Shown here in pieces: positions 1 through 14,380 of a stretch of 64,000 bases of DNA. The notes beneath the pieces were generated by a model that made no database searches, had not been told where the DNA came from, and was given only the letters and a program-made list of their open reading frames with translations. Within the stretch, counting starts at the first letter, position 1; the number at the start of each line of letters is the position of its first letter. This DNA is from Azadirachta indica (taxonomy: Eukaryota; Streptophyta; Magnoliopsida; Sapindales; Meliaceae): the NCBI GenBank assembly GCA_022749755.1, contig CM040443.1, positions 13,097,744 through 13,161,743 on the forward strand, in the 5' to 3' direction. Both the position numbers and the translations under genes were made by a program.

Positions 1-485
1 ATAAAAAATTCTTTTAAAATTTCATTAATTCTAAAAAAATCTTATTTTATTTTTTTTACAAACCCTTTTTTCTCAAATTTTTTTAATTGAAAATAATTAA
101 GTTGAATTTTTTTAAAAATATATTTAATTATTTCATAATAGATAATGTCTCTCAATTTAAAATTATGATTGAAAATTTCTTTTTCATGATTAATTCTCTG
201 TTCATAATGGTTTTTTAATTAATTTTAAACTCTTATAAATTTATTGAAAAATAAAATATTTATTTATTAATTTGATTTAGATTTGAAAAACAAAAAAGTT
301 TATGGTAAGTTAAAATTATAAGTGAGTACGAGTACTAATGAATAATAATAGGATGTATATAATATCTAACATAAATTAAAACATTCAAGTTTAATAAAGA
401 TTAAAATTGTAAATAAAGTGGAGATTCTAATAGAGATTTTAAAGAATGGTAGAAGCATCGTCAAACAAAACTCAACTAAGTGCAT

Positions 486-797
486 GTTTGGTTTCTTTTT
501 GAAATTTGAATGGATGTGAAATGTAAAAATATAAATTTAAGTAATTTTCAATAATATGTTTATTTTTTGTTTATCATATATGAATAAATTTTTAAAAATT
601 AGTAATCTTATATGCTAACCCTTATAAATAATTAGAATATACTCTATATATATTAAAAAATTATAAATTTATTACAACTAAAAGATTTATTCAAATTTCA
701 AACTTCGGCACAGTTATTTTATTTGGATATAATTACTCATTTTTTTTTATTAAATTTGAAAACAAGCTATTTTAAATTATATTATTAGAAACCAAAC
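486..797. mobile_element. Short MITE-like element with GTTTGGTTTC inverted ends
   Basis: The left end reads GTTTGGTTTC at 486-495 and the right end is its exact reverse complement GAAACCAAAC at 788-797, giving a 312-bp AT-rich unit without coding capacity. Short non-autonomous DNA transposons of plants (Tourist/PIF or hAT type) often have TGTTTGGTT-like ends. No clean target-site duplication can be read, so the superfamily is left open. Confidence 0.5.
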
Positions 798-884
798 AGC
801 CATTGACTTAAAAAAAGTTATTAAATTAGATGACAGCAAGTAGGCAAAAATAAAAATAACAACCATCAATTTAATAGAATTTTA

Positions 885-1570
885 AGAGTTGTTTGGTTTT
901 TTAACTTAAGTTTGAATATAATTATTCAAATGCATAAGAATTGTTTGTTTTTTAACTTATATCTGAATATTTATTAAAAATATCTGAATATAATTAAATA
1001 AAAAATTTTGACTTAAATCTGAATAAGTAAATATCTGAATAATTAAATACTTTTATTTTTAAAAAATATCCCTATTTTATTAATTTATTTACTAATCAAA
1101 TTAAAATCTTACTTAACTATTTTTAATGTATCTCTTTTTTATCGTGGATCCTCTCTACTTGTCTTCCGAATACTACTTATTTTTTATATTTTAATTATTA
1201 CAATAAATTTGTATACTTACATAATTACAATTATATTATAATATGACTTTTTTTTTTTAATTTTTGTTAATTTTTATATCATCGATTATAAATTATTTTT
1301 TAAAAAAATATATACCAAATAAATAAATAATATACATACTAATATAATTTATTAATTTTTATCTATTATTGTACTAATATAATAAAAATTATTATAAATA
1401 TAAATATATTTTTTAAAAGGGTATATGTGTCAAAATATTAATTTTCAAATTTTTTATTTTATTAAAATAAATAATTTAATAATTATTTTTAAATATTTTA
1501 AAATAAAAAATAAACATATGATTCAGATTTTTAATTCAAAAATATTCAGAGTTTAATTAAAAAAAATAAA
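885..1570. mobile_element. AT-rich TIR element, copy A
   Basis: It begins near GTTTGGTTTTTTAACTTAAG and ends near 1570 in an imperfect inverse of that start. Its interior (about 1100-1440) is recognisable in reverse complement at about 12830-13160, including a shared conserved core around CCTCTCTACTTGT (1150-1163) that matches the AAGTAGAGGAGC stretch near 13105. This shows two dispersed copies of one non-autonomous family. Neither has coding capacity, and exact ends and target-site duplication are not resolved. Confidence 0.5.
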
Positions 1571-2592
1571 TGCCTTAATATCCTGACTGTATCTGCATGG
1601 TTAAAAAGATGTTCTCCTCACATAAGAAGGAAACGTCTTTGCGTCCTGTCATCTTCCTCACAAATATTTGTAGGATTTTTTATTAAAAATATGAGTAGGC
1701 ATCCCTCACTTTAAAAGGATAGATATCACTCAACGTATATAAAGATATCTGATACAACAACTGTAAGACTCGTTAAGCTTAACATATCTGATAATGTATC
1801 ACCGGATATAATATTATAATATTAAAAAAATTAATAGATTTTAGCACATTTTTCCACGCCTCATTTATTACATTATCCAATCATTCAAATTGCATGTGAG
1901 CGTGACATCAGTTGTATCCAAGAATTGGAGCACAAATTTTGTAGTACAACATTATTCGTGTAAAAATTCAGTAATCTTTTAACGGTAACATTAATGCATT
2001 ATAAATATCAAATCATTAATTTATTACCATATTTACACTCATTTATTTATAAAAATTCGAGTAACAATCTTATATTATTATTTTTCGTATATTTTATATT
2101 TTTATGAAAAAGAAAAAGAAATTAATAAAAGTGAAAAAAAAAAATAAGATCACAAATTGCCGATGAATATCCAATGAATTAAAAGAAAAATTGGGACCAT
2201 CACAACCGTAATCAACAAAATCTTGTAAAATTAATTGGGACCAAATTTCTGCATGCAATTGATTTAATTAATTAAAGATAAAAAGGTCAAAGTGAACGAC
2301 AGGCTTTGCTTGCCGTGAACGACATTTGAGGCCTACCTTTGCCTTTCACGCATTGTACTGGATTCTTCTTGGGCCAACTTATTGGACCAACAAGCTGGCC
2401 CATTTGGCCCATTGTATTATTTCCAAATAAAGACAAATCAGTTTACGGTCCTAGCTTCTCTAAATTCAAGTGTCGGTGACTGTCACTTTTAATTCTTAAA
2501 TAAAATCAAGTAAAATATATACAATATAATATTTTATAATTTTTAAAAATTACAAAACTTTAAAATTAGAGAGTAAATTATAATATATTAAT

Positions 2593-2833
2593 AAGGGATA
2601 GTTCATAAGTCTTATATTTTTACACGTGTTTACACTTGCTTATAAATTATTAAATTTATAAACTTTCAATTGTTAAAATTAAATCTGACAAATAAATATT
2701 ATGATATTTTAATTATATATAAATTAAATTAAATGTGTCATATTTAATTTTAATTATTGAAAGTATATGAATCTAATAATGTATAAATAATGTAAATATA
2801 TGTATAAAAATATAAAACTACTAATTCATTCCT
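2593..2833. mobile_element. Fold-back MITE, about 240 bp
   Basis: The first about 120 bp pair with the last about 120 bp as an imperfect inverted repeat. AGGGATAGTTCATAAGT near the left end mirrors AATGAATTAGT read from the right end, and the shared inner text TTTCAAT..TTAAAATTAAAT appears in both arms. The trinucleotide ATA flanks both sides (2590-2592 and 2834-2836). The element would form one long hairpin and has no ORF. Its family is not identified. Confidence 0.5.
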
Positions 2834-5800
2834 ATATTTATAATATATAATAGTACATTTATGATATTATTTACACTGTAATATTAATTCAAGTTTTTCT
2901 ATAATATATGTAAAACAAGAAACAACTTAGAATAAATAAAAAATATTAAATGGGCATTTAATTATAGAAACTTATTTTTAGAAAAAACAATATTGTATTT
3001 TCAAAAATATATATAGTTTCTAAGATTATTATATAATTATTCTTCACGTATTGATGTTTATACAAATTTATTTATTACAAACTAACATGATAATACTATA
3101 CTATTATCATATGTCTTGTATTTTCATAAAAGTGAAAAAATAAACTGCATTAAACATGCAACAATGGTATAATTTGAATAATGCTACATATATAAATTTT
3201 TATATTAACGCAAACTATTGTAATAATATCATATTACTACCATATATCCTATAGTTTTATATGAATAAATAAAAATTTACAAAAATATAAAATTACTTGA
3301 GATACATATTAATAATATAATTTTATAATGTCTAAGTTTTATAAAATAAATTTACGTTCTACTTTGCACGTGTGAATTTATTAATAATAATTTTATGACA
3401 TACAGCATTAGTTAGCATACATAGACGTTAAAGTTTAGACAATAATTTGTATCCTAAATATTGTTATTATTAAGGAATTGAGTAACAAAATAATATAATT
3501 TAAACTTTTTTTTACCAATAGTCTAGCGTTAAGTGTTTATCTCCCATCTTAAAGGAAAATAAATTCGAATAGATAGTGGTTTGGTTCTTCATATTAATTT
3601 TGTGATAGATTTTTTATTTCGATTATTAGACGATTATATCGTACATATAATTTGTAATATGATTATGATTACTTTATACGTTATCTAAAATCATATAAAA
3701 TAAATAAATAAATAAATAACTTTAAACACGCATGGGTGATTTATTCATATAATATTAGAAATAAATGTTGTGGTCTATGTTGTACAAAACAAGTTCCTGA
3801 TCCTATTGCACGATGCACTCTTATGATAAATCCAAAATTGATTTTGTCTTCACGTGTCAACCATTAAATATTTATGTATTTTATTTTTATACTTGAACAA
3901 AAAATTAAAAGATTATATGATATGATAATTAATTCACAAATATTACAAAATTTTAATTTATTACGAAATTTCATAAGTCAAAATTTTATTTTGTTTTAGC
4001 ATGTTCATCCACGCATCAATGTATAATTTATTACTTTTAAAATTATTGTTTTTCAACTATAGAGGGAGAACAATTTACTCACTATTATTGACCATTTATT
4101 TATTTATTTAAATAACTTGTACCGACAAAATTAAACAATTAATAAATAGAGTAATTATAATCAGAATTGGTTTAATTAAATTTAATGCTGTAATCAATCA
4201 AATCAATCGATTGAATGCCAAAAACAGGGAGCGGGAGATGCAAAAGCAAGCATCCAAAGCCCACCAATTATTTAGTGTTTTTTTTTTTTTTTAAAAGGGT
4301 ATGTAAATATACAGGACAAAATTTTATGGCATGTATAATATATTGATATTATATTATAAAATGGAAGCTTGGTAATGAGAAGAAAGAGACATTATTTTAT
4401 TTTTATGTATCAAGTTGATCTCACGAGTCACGAGACAGACAATATGAATTATGAAGGGACAAAATCAAGATTTGGATTTTTCTTTAATTTTCTGTTTGCA
4501 GTTTCTGATAACTTGTGTCTGTTAATGTTAGTGTTAGTGTTAATGTTAATTAATTAATTAACTAATTAAGTAATTAGACTCACAATCGTAACAATCTTCC
4601 TATTTGTGAAATCAAATACATGTGCATGTAAAAATAGTATAAATCATATATTATATATATATATATATATGTTTGGTGAGGCATCCGGTCTCAATGTGTG
4701 TCATTGTTAGAGGCTTGATGCCGTTTATGATCTTTATGAAATTTATTATTTAATAATTGTGAAAATATTGTAAGAAGACAATAAAGATCAGATATTTAGT
4801 GGATTCATCCCGGGCTCAAGGAAGGGTTCGGGCCAAATCTTTCCAACAAGTATGTATTGTCAATTGAAATTATGAATGTAAATTTTTGTACATATTTTTT
4901 AACATATTTCAAAAAAAATTAATGGAGAAATTTTTACCATACTGCCATCCTATTTGACACAAAATAATAACTGACATGACTCGCAAGGGACCTACCTACG
5001 ATAAATTATCAAAATTTGTCTTCATTTATTATTTTATTAGAACTCGAGACATATTTCTCAAGAGAAAATGATTGATGAATCTCTAAAGTTTATCAAATAG
5101 ACATTTTTATCTCAATAATTTTAAAATTACTCATTTAATGTCGAATGAATCTCTCATTTAATGCTTGTGATGTGGTCAAAAATAGATTATTCTTTGAACT
5201 CTAAATTTCTCAATCTAAAAACTGTTACAATTAATTTTTGGAAATGAGCAATGAATGAAGACCAATATTTTTTGCTGAGCATTATATATTTATTGGATTA
5301 AGAGTTAAAAGAGTAGTTTTCAAATTAATAGAACTAAAATATACTTAACAACATATTTTTAAAATATAATATCTTTATTCATTATATGATCTTTTTCTTT
5401 ATTTATTAATATCGTGGGATCCCACCTAATGGTTTTATTGTTAGGCTTGACTATAATATATTAAATATATATATATATACACACAATAAATATATTGTAA
5501 ATAAGTTTTGTTTTAAATATTCAATATTTTTTTGTTGAAATATTTTCAACTTTTACCTAGAATATTTCAAGATGTATGTTGAAATAAAAAATTTATCACA
5601 AATTAATAGTGTGGTCCATTCCATTTCTTTAAATACCAATTTTGTTTGTCGCATTCATGTTATAATTAAGATCTACATTTAACATTAATTACACAATTTT
5701 CTTTTTTCTTTGTTATAAAAATGGTATTTTTATCTTTTTAAAAATTACAATCAAATTTAATTTGAGAGAGAGAAAAAGAGGATTTGTTGTCGCTTAGTAT

Positions 5801-6599
5801 TTATCTTATTTAACAAATAAAATTTTCTTTATTGGCTAACTTTAATTTTTTTTCATTTTTCTTTTTTTTTTGCAATTATCATACTCTGTAAAATATTTTC
5901 TCACCATTTGTCTTATCCATGTTATAAGTTGTAACCAAATTTAACATTAATTACAATTTGTTTAAAAAATAGTGTTTTTATTTTTTAAAAATAACTTATT
6001 AAATATGGATTTCGTTTAAAATAGAGAATTAAATTTTGAAAAAATGGTAACGAAATTGTTCCAATAATTTCTACAATTTAATAATAATTGAAAATTTTTT
6101 ATTTAATTTGACAATCAATAACTATGATTAGTAGATATAGACAATTCCTTATTATCCCTATCTTTATTTAGCAAAAGAATTAATAGATAAAAACATTTGG
6201 ATATTCCATCCACGTCAGCTCATTTTACAAATAAGTAAGAAAAATCCCAAAATATTTATTTTATTCTATAATATTTGGTAATTAAAAATTTTCGAAAAAA
6301 ACCACAGCCGTCAGATCAACCCGAGCAAAGATTGGATTGTGAATCGGTTTGGGATTGCATTTAATCCCCGAAAATCATGGTTAAGACTTCTACGTCACAT
6401 CGTGATGGAATCTATACGCCCAAATCTACTCATCCCCTGCACTGCCACGTACTGTATTAAAATACTCCACTCATTTTTCATCGGTAATCAACGGTTAACA
6501 TTTAGTAGAAAAAGTGTCTTTCCTCGAAAAAGATTTTTTTTTTTTATCAATGTTACCACAATCATGGCCATAGACGGTGGTGTTCAAATGTGGGACCAA

Positions 6600-6778
6600 G
6601 GGAATGACCCACGTGCCATCATCATCACGTGCGTGCGTAAGATGTGCTTCATCCACTTCACATGTATCCAATGAATGCCACCCTTCTCTGCGATCTCTTT
6701 ATATACGAGTATCCATTTCCGTTTCCAACACAGTCTCAGTACAGTAGCTCTCGCTTACTAGTGTTGAGCTGGTAAGCA
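6600..6778 (+). promoter_or_regulatory. XYL1 core promoter and 5' leader
   Basis: Two G-boxes (CACGTG) lie at 6610-6615 and 6626-6631, a TATA-like TTTATATAC at 6698-6706, and the start codon at 6779. That leaves a leader of roughly 45-50 nt if transcription starts about 30 nt after the TATA element. G-boxes bind bZIP and bHLH factors in plants. Their spacing, 16 nt start to start and about 70-90 bp before the TATA, is typical of a regulated plant promoter. Use in vivo is inferred. Confidence 0.55.
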
Positions 6779-9700
6779 ATGTCGTCTTCTTCTTCTTCTT
6801 CTTATTCTTTAGGTTTCTCTTCTTTTGTGGTTGTTTTGTTACTGTGTATCTGCGGCGTATACTCTTCGTCCGCTTCAGTTACTAAGATTGGCAAAGGCTA
6901 CCGTCTGATCTCTATTGAAGAGATTGATGGGGGCATTGTGGGCCATCTTCAAGTCAAGCAGAAGAACAAAATCTACGGTCCAGATATCCCTCTCTTGCAG
7001 CTATACGTCAAGTAAGTAATGAAAATGATTAAATGCTTGCGAGTTCATTACTTCCAATGCAGTTTCAGCTGAAATTGATTGAATTTGTTCTCTGATTTTA
7101 CAGGCACGAAAGCGAAGATCGTTTGAGAGTTCACATTACCGACGCGGAGAAACCAAGGTGGGAAGTTCCGTACAATCTCCTACCGAGGGAGCAGCCGCCG
7201 AAGCTGAAACAAACCATCGCAAGAACGAGGAAGAACCCGATAGCAGTGTCGGAATACTCGAGCAATGAGCTTACCTTCAGCTACAAAGCTGACCCGTTCA
7301 GCTTCGCCGTCAAAAGAAAATCAGACGGGCAGACCCTTTTCAATACAAGCTCCGATGAATCCGACCCGTATAGCTCGTTGGTCTTCAAAGACCAGTACCT
7401 CGAGATTTCGACAAAATTACCCAAAGACGCCTCGCTATACGGTCTCGGAGAGAACACGCAACCGCACGGAATCAAACTTTTCCCAAATGATCCATACACT
7501 CTGTACACAACAGATATCTCAGCCATTAATCTTAATGCTGATCTTTACGGGTCACATCCGGTTTACATGGATCTTAGGAATGTGAATGGTCAAGCCTATG
7601 CCCATGGAGTTTTGCTGCTCAACAGTAATGGGATGGACATTTTCTACAAAGGAACGTCTTTGACATACAAGATTATTGGGGGTGTTTTCGACTTTTATTT
7701 CTTTTCTGGACCTTCACCTCTTGCTGTTGTTGATCAGTATACAACATTAATTGGCAGACCTGCTCCTATGCCTTATTGGGCTCTAGGTACGAATATCATT
7801 TTCTTTTTATTTCCCGTTATTTTTATATATAATTTTAACATTCTGATGGCTCTTCACGTTTATTTTTCTGGGTATTATCATATTTTCATTCACATAAGTA
7901 GTATGGGCGATTCTGCAGGAAATAAATTAACTTAAAGGACTTCTGGATATTAAATAAAGAAAAAAGAGAAACGATATTTAGAAAAATCTGGGTGCTTTTG
8001 CGTTTTGCCTTTTGCTACCAATTATAATGACAACTATGGCGCTTCCTTGCTCTGCTAGTCCTTGGTCTGTGTTTTATGATGATTGCCTTTTTAAATTTAT
8101 TATTTCCAAGTCTCAAATTGATGGAGTTTGACTGTTTGACTACTTTAGAAAAGCGATATGGTGATGAGCGGGTGAATTTTAATTACATTTACATATAGAA
8201 TCCAATGTGTTTGTATGATAATGACGGCATTATTTTAACCGGAATACTATCCTCCTTTCATGTCAAATCATGATTAGTGCTTAGGACCACCTGATTGATT
8301 GATATTGTGATTAGATCAAATGGCGAAGACACGTTCGGATTTTAAGATACGATGTAGAATAGCGATATTTTCGTTCTTTTTCTAATTCGGGTTGGTGGGT
8401 TGGTCCCAGTACTGTTCAACTTTGCTGTCATGTTTTAAAGATCTCGTCTTCCAGTGTGTAACCTGTAATAATTTGATCATCAAAAGAACAAAATGTTATC
8501 CGCATACTTATGATTATGAACCTCCATTTTCTTTAGTGTTTTTATCATTATTATTATAATTGGCCTTTTCTGGGACTGGGAACAACTTTTAGGTCTGAAA
8601 AATCTTTTCCTTTCTTAAGTGCTTTAGGTCCAGATAAAAGATTATGTCACAGTCCTAACTTCATTAGCTAGCTCTAGAACAGTATGTATGGGATTGATGT
8701 GCTTCTGCTTTAAACTTTCAAAGGATTACAGCTCAAGTGTTTGTTAAATTCATTTTTATTTTGTTGAATATTTAACATCTACCCACAAACTTACACCTTC
8801 AATCCCATGATAGCTGTGACTTTAAAGTTACAATATGTCAATTCCAAACGCACCCAAAGTTTCTCTCTTTTTGCTATACTTTGCAAGCCAAAAACTTTGA
8901 AGCAACTGATGGACCCAGAAAGATCTTGAGTTGTTCTAAATATCATCATTCCCCCAACATGAGCTGGAAATTGGACGATCAGTTTCCAATCTTTAGCACA
9001 ATGCTACTATTTTTTCTTAGTTGGGTCCCACGTGATGCTGATAATAGATGTGTATTCACGTTAGTATTTGTTTACATGGGCCAAAACTGTGCATCAGCCA
9101 TAACCATTTCTGTAACTGTGACACTGTCCATGGGTTGTGGGGATGTAAACAGTAATCGGTGTTAATGTTGAGCGCTTGCATTAAGTGGCTGTCTCTAAGT
9201 TGTAGGCAAAGGACCTAAACAGTGAATGGAAATTTCATGTAAAAATTTATTATGTGCATATCACTTGAATATGATATTACAACATGGGGATTTTTTTTCC
9301 TTTTTTAACCAAATTTAAAGAAAAAGTAAAAGATTAAAAAGGATTGCTTTCCATTAGAGTTACTCGTGCATGAGGGCATCACACATGTTTTGTTTTGCGT
9401 TCTTGGATTAACATGCAATATAAGCATCTAATCTTCATATTGTATAGTTGTCCTAAGATGTACTGTTGAGTTGCTTGCTTCCATAGAAAATCAGGCATTA
9501 ATGGTTTTCTAATAATGGTTAGAGTAAGTGAAGAACAGTATAATGACCAGTTACAATATGAGGTCCTCGTACTTCTTAATGTCTTCTCTAAGTTTATTTT
9601 AATAAATTCCTGTGCTCAGTTTATATTCTTTATAAAAATTGCCCTGGTTCCCAGTCACTCCTCCCAACTGCCAGAGCTTTGCATCATATGCCCGGGGCAC

Positions 9701-11684
9701 TGCACATGTCTTACAAAACATTGCTTGTATAATTACACATTGTGAAAAGTGACAAGTATAAAATATCAATATTTTAATTCACTCTTTCAAATTTGATATT
9801 ACAGGGTTCCACCAATGCAGATGGGGTTACCATAACCTATCAGTGGTTGAAGACGTTGTTGAGAACTACAAGAAAGCTAAAATTCCCCTTGATGTGATCT
9901 GGAATGATGATGACCACATGGATGGTCACAAGGATTTCACTCTCAACCCAGTCAACTATCCTCGTCCAAAGCTTTTGGCATTCCTTGAAAAAATTCACAG
10001 CATAGGCATGAAGTACATTGTCATTATTGACCCTGGAATTGGAGTAAATTCCAGCTACGGTGTGTACCAACGAGCTATAGCTAATGATGTCTTTATTAAA
10101 TATGAGGGTGAACCCTACTTGGCTCAAGTTTGGCCAGGGGCTGTCAATTTTCCTGACTTCCTCAACCCAAAAACGGTTTCATGGTGGGGTGATGAAATTC
10201 GTCGCTTTCATGAACTTGTTCCTGTGGATGGCCTGTGGATTGACATGAACGAAGCTTCAAATTTCTGTTCTGGACTTTGCAAGATTCCAAACGGCAAGCA
10301 ATGTCCAACTGGGACTGGACCTGGATGGATCTGCTGCTTGGACTGCAAGAACATAACCAAGACAAGATGGGATGATCCACCTTACAAGATAAATGCTTCA
10401 GGAATACAGGCGCCAATAGGGTACAAAACCATAGCCACTAGTGCATATCACTACAATGGTGTTTTGGAGTATGACGCTCATAGCCTTTATGGATTCTCTC
10501 AAGCCATTGCAACTCACAAGGCCCTTCAAGGTCTTGAAGGCAAGCGACCATTTATACTATCACGCTCTACTTATGTTGGTTCAGGCAAATATGCTGCACA
10601 CTGGACAGGTGATAACAAGGGAACTTGGGAGGATTTAAAGTATTCTATTTCTACCATGCTAAACTTCGGCATATTTGGAGTGCCAATGGTTGGTTCAGAT
10701 ATATGTGGATTCTATCCTGCCCCCACAGAAGAGCTTTGTAACCGTTGGATAGAAGTAGGTGCATTCTACCCCTTTTCAAGGGATCATGCAAACTACTACT
10801 CCCCAAGACAGGAGCTTTATCAGTGGGAGTCAGTGGCAGAGTCTGCCCGAAATGCTCTGGGTATGAGGTATAAACTACTTCCTTACTTGTACACATTGAA
10901 CTACGAAGCTCATATTAGTGGAGCTCCAATTGCCAGGCCACTTTTCTTCTCATTTCCAGATTACACCGAATGTTATGGGTTGAGCACGCAGTTCTTACTG
11001 GGGAGCAGTCTCATGGTTTCTCCAGTGCTTGAGCAGGGGAAGACGAACGTTAAAGCACTCTTCGCCCCAGGTAGTTGGTACAGTTTATTTGATATGACAC
11101 AAGTCATTTCGTCAAAAGAAGGGAAGTATGTTACACTCGATGCACCTTTACACGTGGTTAATGTGCATTTGTACCAAAATACTATACTCCCAATGCAGCA
11201 AGGTGGACTCATTTCAAAAGAAGCTAGAATGACGCCTTTTAGCCTCATAGTGACCTTACCAGCAGGAGCAAGTGAAGGACAAGCCAAGGGGAACCTTTAC
11301 CTTGATGATGACGAACTTCCAGAAATGAAACTTGGAAATGGGTACTCGACATATGTTGATTTCTATGCAACTGTGAGTCAAGGAACCGTGAAGGTTTGGT
11401 CGCAAGTTCAGGAGAGCAAATTTGCTTTGGGTAAGGGTTGGACAATTGAGAAAATAATCGTGTTGGGATTAGGTGGAAGTGCACAGGCATCTTCACTTCA
11501 GATAAATGGAAACCCCATAAATGCCAACTCGAAAATAGAATTTAATGCGTCAGAACAGACACACCCGGAGCAGTTGGAAGTCGGAGGAGAAAAGCAAAAG
11601 AGTATAATGGTAGAGGTTAGCGGTCTTGCTTTTCCTGTAGGGAAAAATTTTGTCATGTCCTGGAAAGTGGGGATCAATGGTTGA
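6779..11684 (+). CDS. XYL1: Alpha-xylosidase 1 (GH31), xyloglucan-trimming apoplastic enzyme
   Basis: Three exons: 6779-7011, 7104-7786 and 9805-11684, with GT/AG introns of 92 and 2018 bp. Splicing keeps frame across AAG (Lys78) and GGG (Gly306) and gives 931 residues, close to the 915 of Arabidopsis XYL1. The protein starts with a serine-rich signal peptide and a hydrophobic stretch to about residue 28. The mature chain is a complete GH31 glycosidase: beta-sandwich N-domain, TIM barrel, C-terminal beta domains. The nucleophile is Asp452 in WIDMNE and the acid/base Asp575 in HWTGDN. The sequence follows Arabidopsis XYL1 along its length, down to the terminal MSWKVGING. Known role of the family: removal of the xylosyl residue from the non-reducing end of xyloglucan oligosaccharides in the cell wall. 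The long second intron shows no gene. No break or missing catalytic residue is seen. A general alpha-glucosidase is the alternative, but the similarity favours XYL1. Confidence 0.94.
7787..9804 (+). other. XYL1 intron 2 (2.0 kb)
   Basis: Bounded by GTACGA at the donor and TTACAG at the acceptor. Open frames inside it (for example 8881-9165) have no family resemblance and are not genes. No inverted-repeat transposon was recognised. Confidence 0.85.
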
Positions 11685-14380
11685 GGATGTGTAGTTTATC
11701 TTGCCCGTTAAATTTTATTGTTTGTCCTTTCTTCATTTTGGTAATTTGTGTCTGGTATTAGGGTTGTGTTATTGATTGACGGAGAGGAGATGAGTTCGAA
11801 TGATGTTCATCCTTTTCCATGTCAAGTAGCCAATTGAGATTTAAATTGCAATACCTTCAAAGATCTTCATCAAATATTGTAGCTTAATTTGAATCAGTAA
11901 TGAAATTTCAAGTCTGTTATAATTAGTTTTCACAGTACTTGTATCTGCATTTTTTATTTTTTTTACTCGTTCTCGTATCAAATACAACTTAGCATTGTCC
12001 ATCAAATATTGACACTTAAACTGAGTTTGATGGTACATGTAAGCACAGGATTTGGCATGGGAGGGAGCGTACGGTGAGGCTCCAATTCTTCGAGTAAGGT
12101 TAGGCCCAGATTGGGAAGACTCATATTGTATTCGGGTGGGTGGTGTGGCGCTATTCTCATGAAGAAGGGGTGCATTTAGGTTACTCTTTTTGGGTGGGTT
12201 TGGTGGTTTGTTTTAAGAAAGTCTTGGGCCTCCTACATTGTGGTCTGCAAGTAATCCTAGGCTTTCATTTCATTTCTTTGATTGGTTTAGCTTCTTCTCC
12301 TCTATATATGAATATGATGATGATGTTGCTCATAATTTTAGTAGATGTAGATTTTGTTTGCTTTTTTAACTAAAGTTTAAATATAATTATTTAAATGTTT
12401 AAAAATTATTTGTTTTTTTTAACTTATTATATTTAAATATTTATCAAAAATATCTTCATATAATTAAATTAAAAATTTTAATTTAAATCTAAATAAGTAA
12501 ACGTTCGAACAATTTAAATATTTTATTTGTTAATAATACCCTTAATTTATTATTTAAAATTTATATATGCCAACAATTTAATATATTAGTTTAAAATTTT
12601 TAAGATATATATGTCAATGTATTAGTTTTAGATTTTTTATTTTTAAAAAATAAACAACCTAACATTTATATTTAGACATTTAGGTAACTTTTGTTTTTTA
12701 TCTGAAATTTGAATATAACCGAAATTTGAATTTGAATGATATAATTATTTTTATTTTAAAATATCTAAAAATAAGTATTAAATTGTTTGTTTCAACAAAA
12801 TAAAAATTTTGAAAATTGATATTTTGACATATATATCCCTTTAAATAATATATTTATATTTATAATAATTTTAATTATATTAAAAAAATAATGGATAAAA
12901 AAATTAATAAATTATATTAGTATGTATATTATTTATTTGTTTGATATATATTTTTTTTCAAAAAATAATTTCTACTCAATAATATAAAGATAAATAAAAT
13001 TAAATAAAAATAATAAGTCATATTGTAATATACTTGTAATTATGTAAATATATAAATTTATTATAATAATTAAAGTATAAAATAAATATAATTCAAAAAA
13101 TAAGTAGAGGAGCCCCAATAAAAAAATACGTAAGAAATAGTTAATTAAAATTTTATTTTTGTTAGTAAATAAATTAATAAAATAGAGATATTTTTTAAAT
13201 ATAATAATATTAAATTATTCGTACATTTGTTTATTTACATTTAAGTTAAAATTTTTAAATTAATTATATTCAGATATTTTTAACAAATATTCAGATATAA
13301 ATTAAAAATAAATAATTTTTAAATATTTTAAAAATTATATTCAAACTTTAGTTAAAAAAAAAACTTCTTAACATAAAAAAAAAAAATATTAATTATATTA
13401 AATTTTAATTAAATTTAAATTTTACTAATATTTATGCTGGAGATAAAAAAGGAAAACTAGCAAATAGATTTTATAATTTATTATGGCCGTTGACAAAATA
13501 ATTGATGAAATGAAAATGAAAATGAATTAATGTGCGCCAACCCACGACTCAACCATCAATTATTAATTACAAAGTACTTGCGGCCACCTATCAACAATTC
13601 AACACTCTCACCAACTTCCCTATCTTTACTTTTATGTACCATACCGTAAACAGACCAAGATTTTTATTGATTTAAACTTACCCATTTTAATTTTTTTGTT
13701 TTGAAATTTACACCCATTTCTTTTTAGTACTACTTACAACATTGAAGTATACATTACAAAAATTTCTCATAATTATTAATAGAACCGAACGGGTCTATCT
13801 ACTATAATGAGTCTAATGTCACATCATGAAAAACCAATAAATATTGTTGGACTCGTTTTTTATTATTCTCTATTTTCCTATTTTCTTTGTGGTATTTCTG
13901 CGATTAATTTTGGCAGTCAATTACGGTTTTGTACAATGAAACAAAAAGGACACTGGAGTGGAGACTGCAGAGTAGAGTACTACTGTTTTCTCTACATAAG
14001 TTCTTTCGGTAATTTACCCAATCAATTAATTTATCTTCACTTCCTCTATTATTACCAACAATGTCTTTTCGTAATTTACTTCTTTTATTATTATTTCACA
14101 AATAAAAAAAATTAAATAAATGAATGGCCACGTCATCGTTGTTACCAAATTCTCGTTTGAAACCAAATTCTCGTTTTGGAAACTGCAAGCTGTCAGCACA
14201 ATACTGGATGCAACAAAAGGGTAAAAACGGAAAAGTAGAAAAAAGAGACGAAAATTTTTATTAAAATTATGAAAAAAAAAAAAAAGAAAAAAAGGCAAAA
14301 GAGTTACTAAAAGGCTGGCGTTTTCCTCGCAACTACTGACACACAACATCTGCGTGGCCCTAAATATGATCAATAGCCCA
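11685..14380. other. Intergenic region downstream of XYL1
   Basis: The XYL1 3' flank runs to about 12 kb. A short GC-richer stretch at 12050-12300 has an open frame (12140-12373) without recognisable similarity. The AT-rich TIR element at 12.36-13.36 kb fills most of the rest, followed by AT-rich DNA with a poly-A tract at about 14270-14290. No gene is supported. Confidence 0.7.
12360..13363. mobile_element. AT-rich TIR element, copy B
   Basis: TTTTTAACTAAAGTTT near 12363 is mirrored by AAACTTTAGTTAAAAA near 13344-13358, and the two arms keep pairing for about 200 bp. The interior (about 12830-13160) is the reverse complement of the interior of copy A (about 1100-1440). Non-autonomous DNA transposon without an ORF. 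Target-site duplication not resolved. Confidence 0.6.

Larger units (their letters stand above)
1..6600. other. AT-rich intergenic region upstream of XYL1
   Basis: No convincing gene is visible. The short open frames here are low-complexity and start in AT-rich DNA. The region holds several short inverted-repeat elements, listed separately, plus AT and AATT microsatellites near 4650-4670 and 4545-4570, and poly-A/T runs. A diverged direct repeat of about 90 bp may lie at 3060-3150 and 3185-3275. The sequence becomes less AT-rich from about 6300, where the XYL1 promoter begins. Confidence 0.7.
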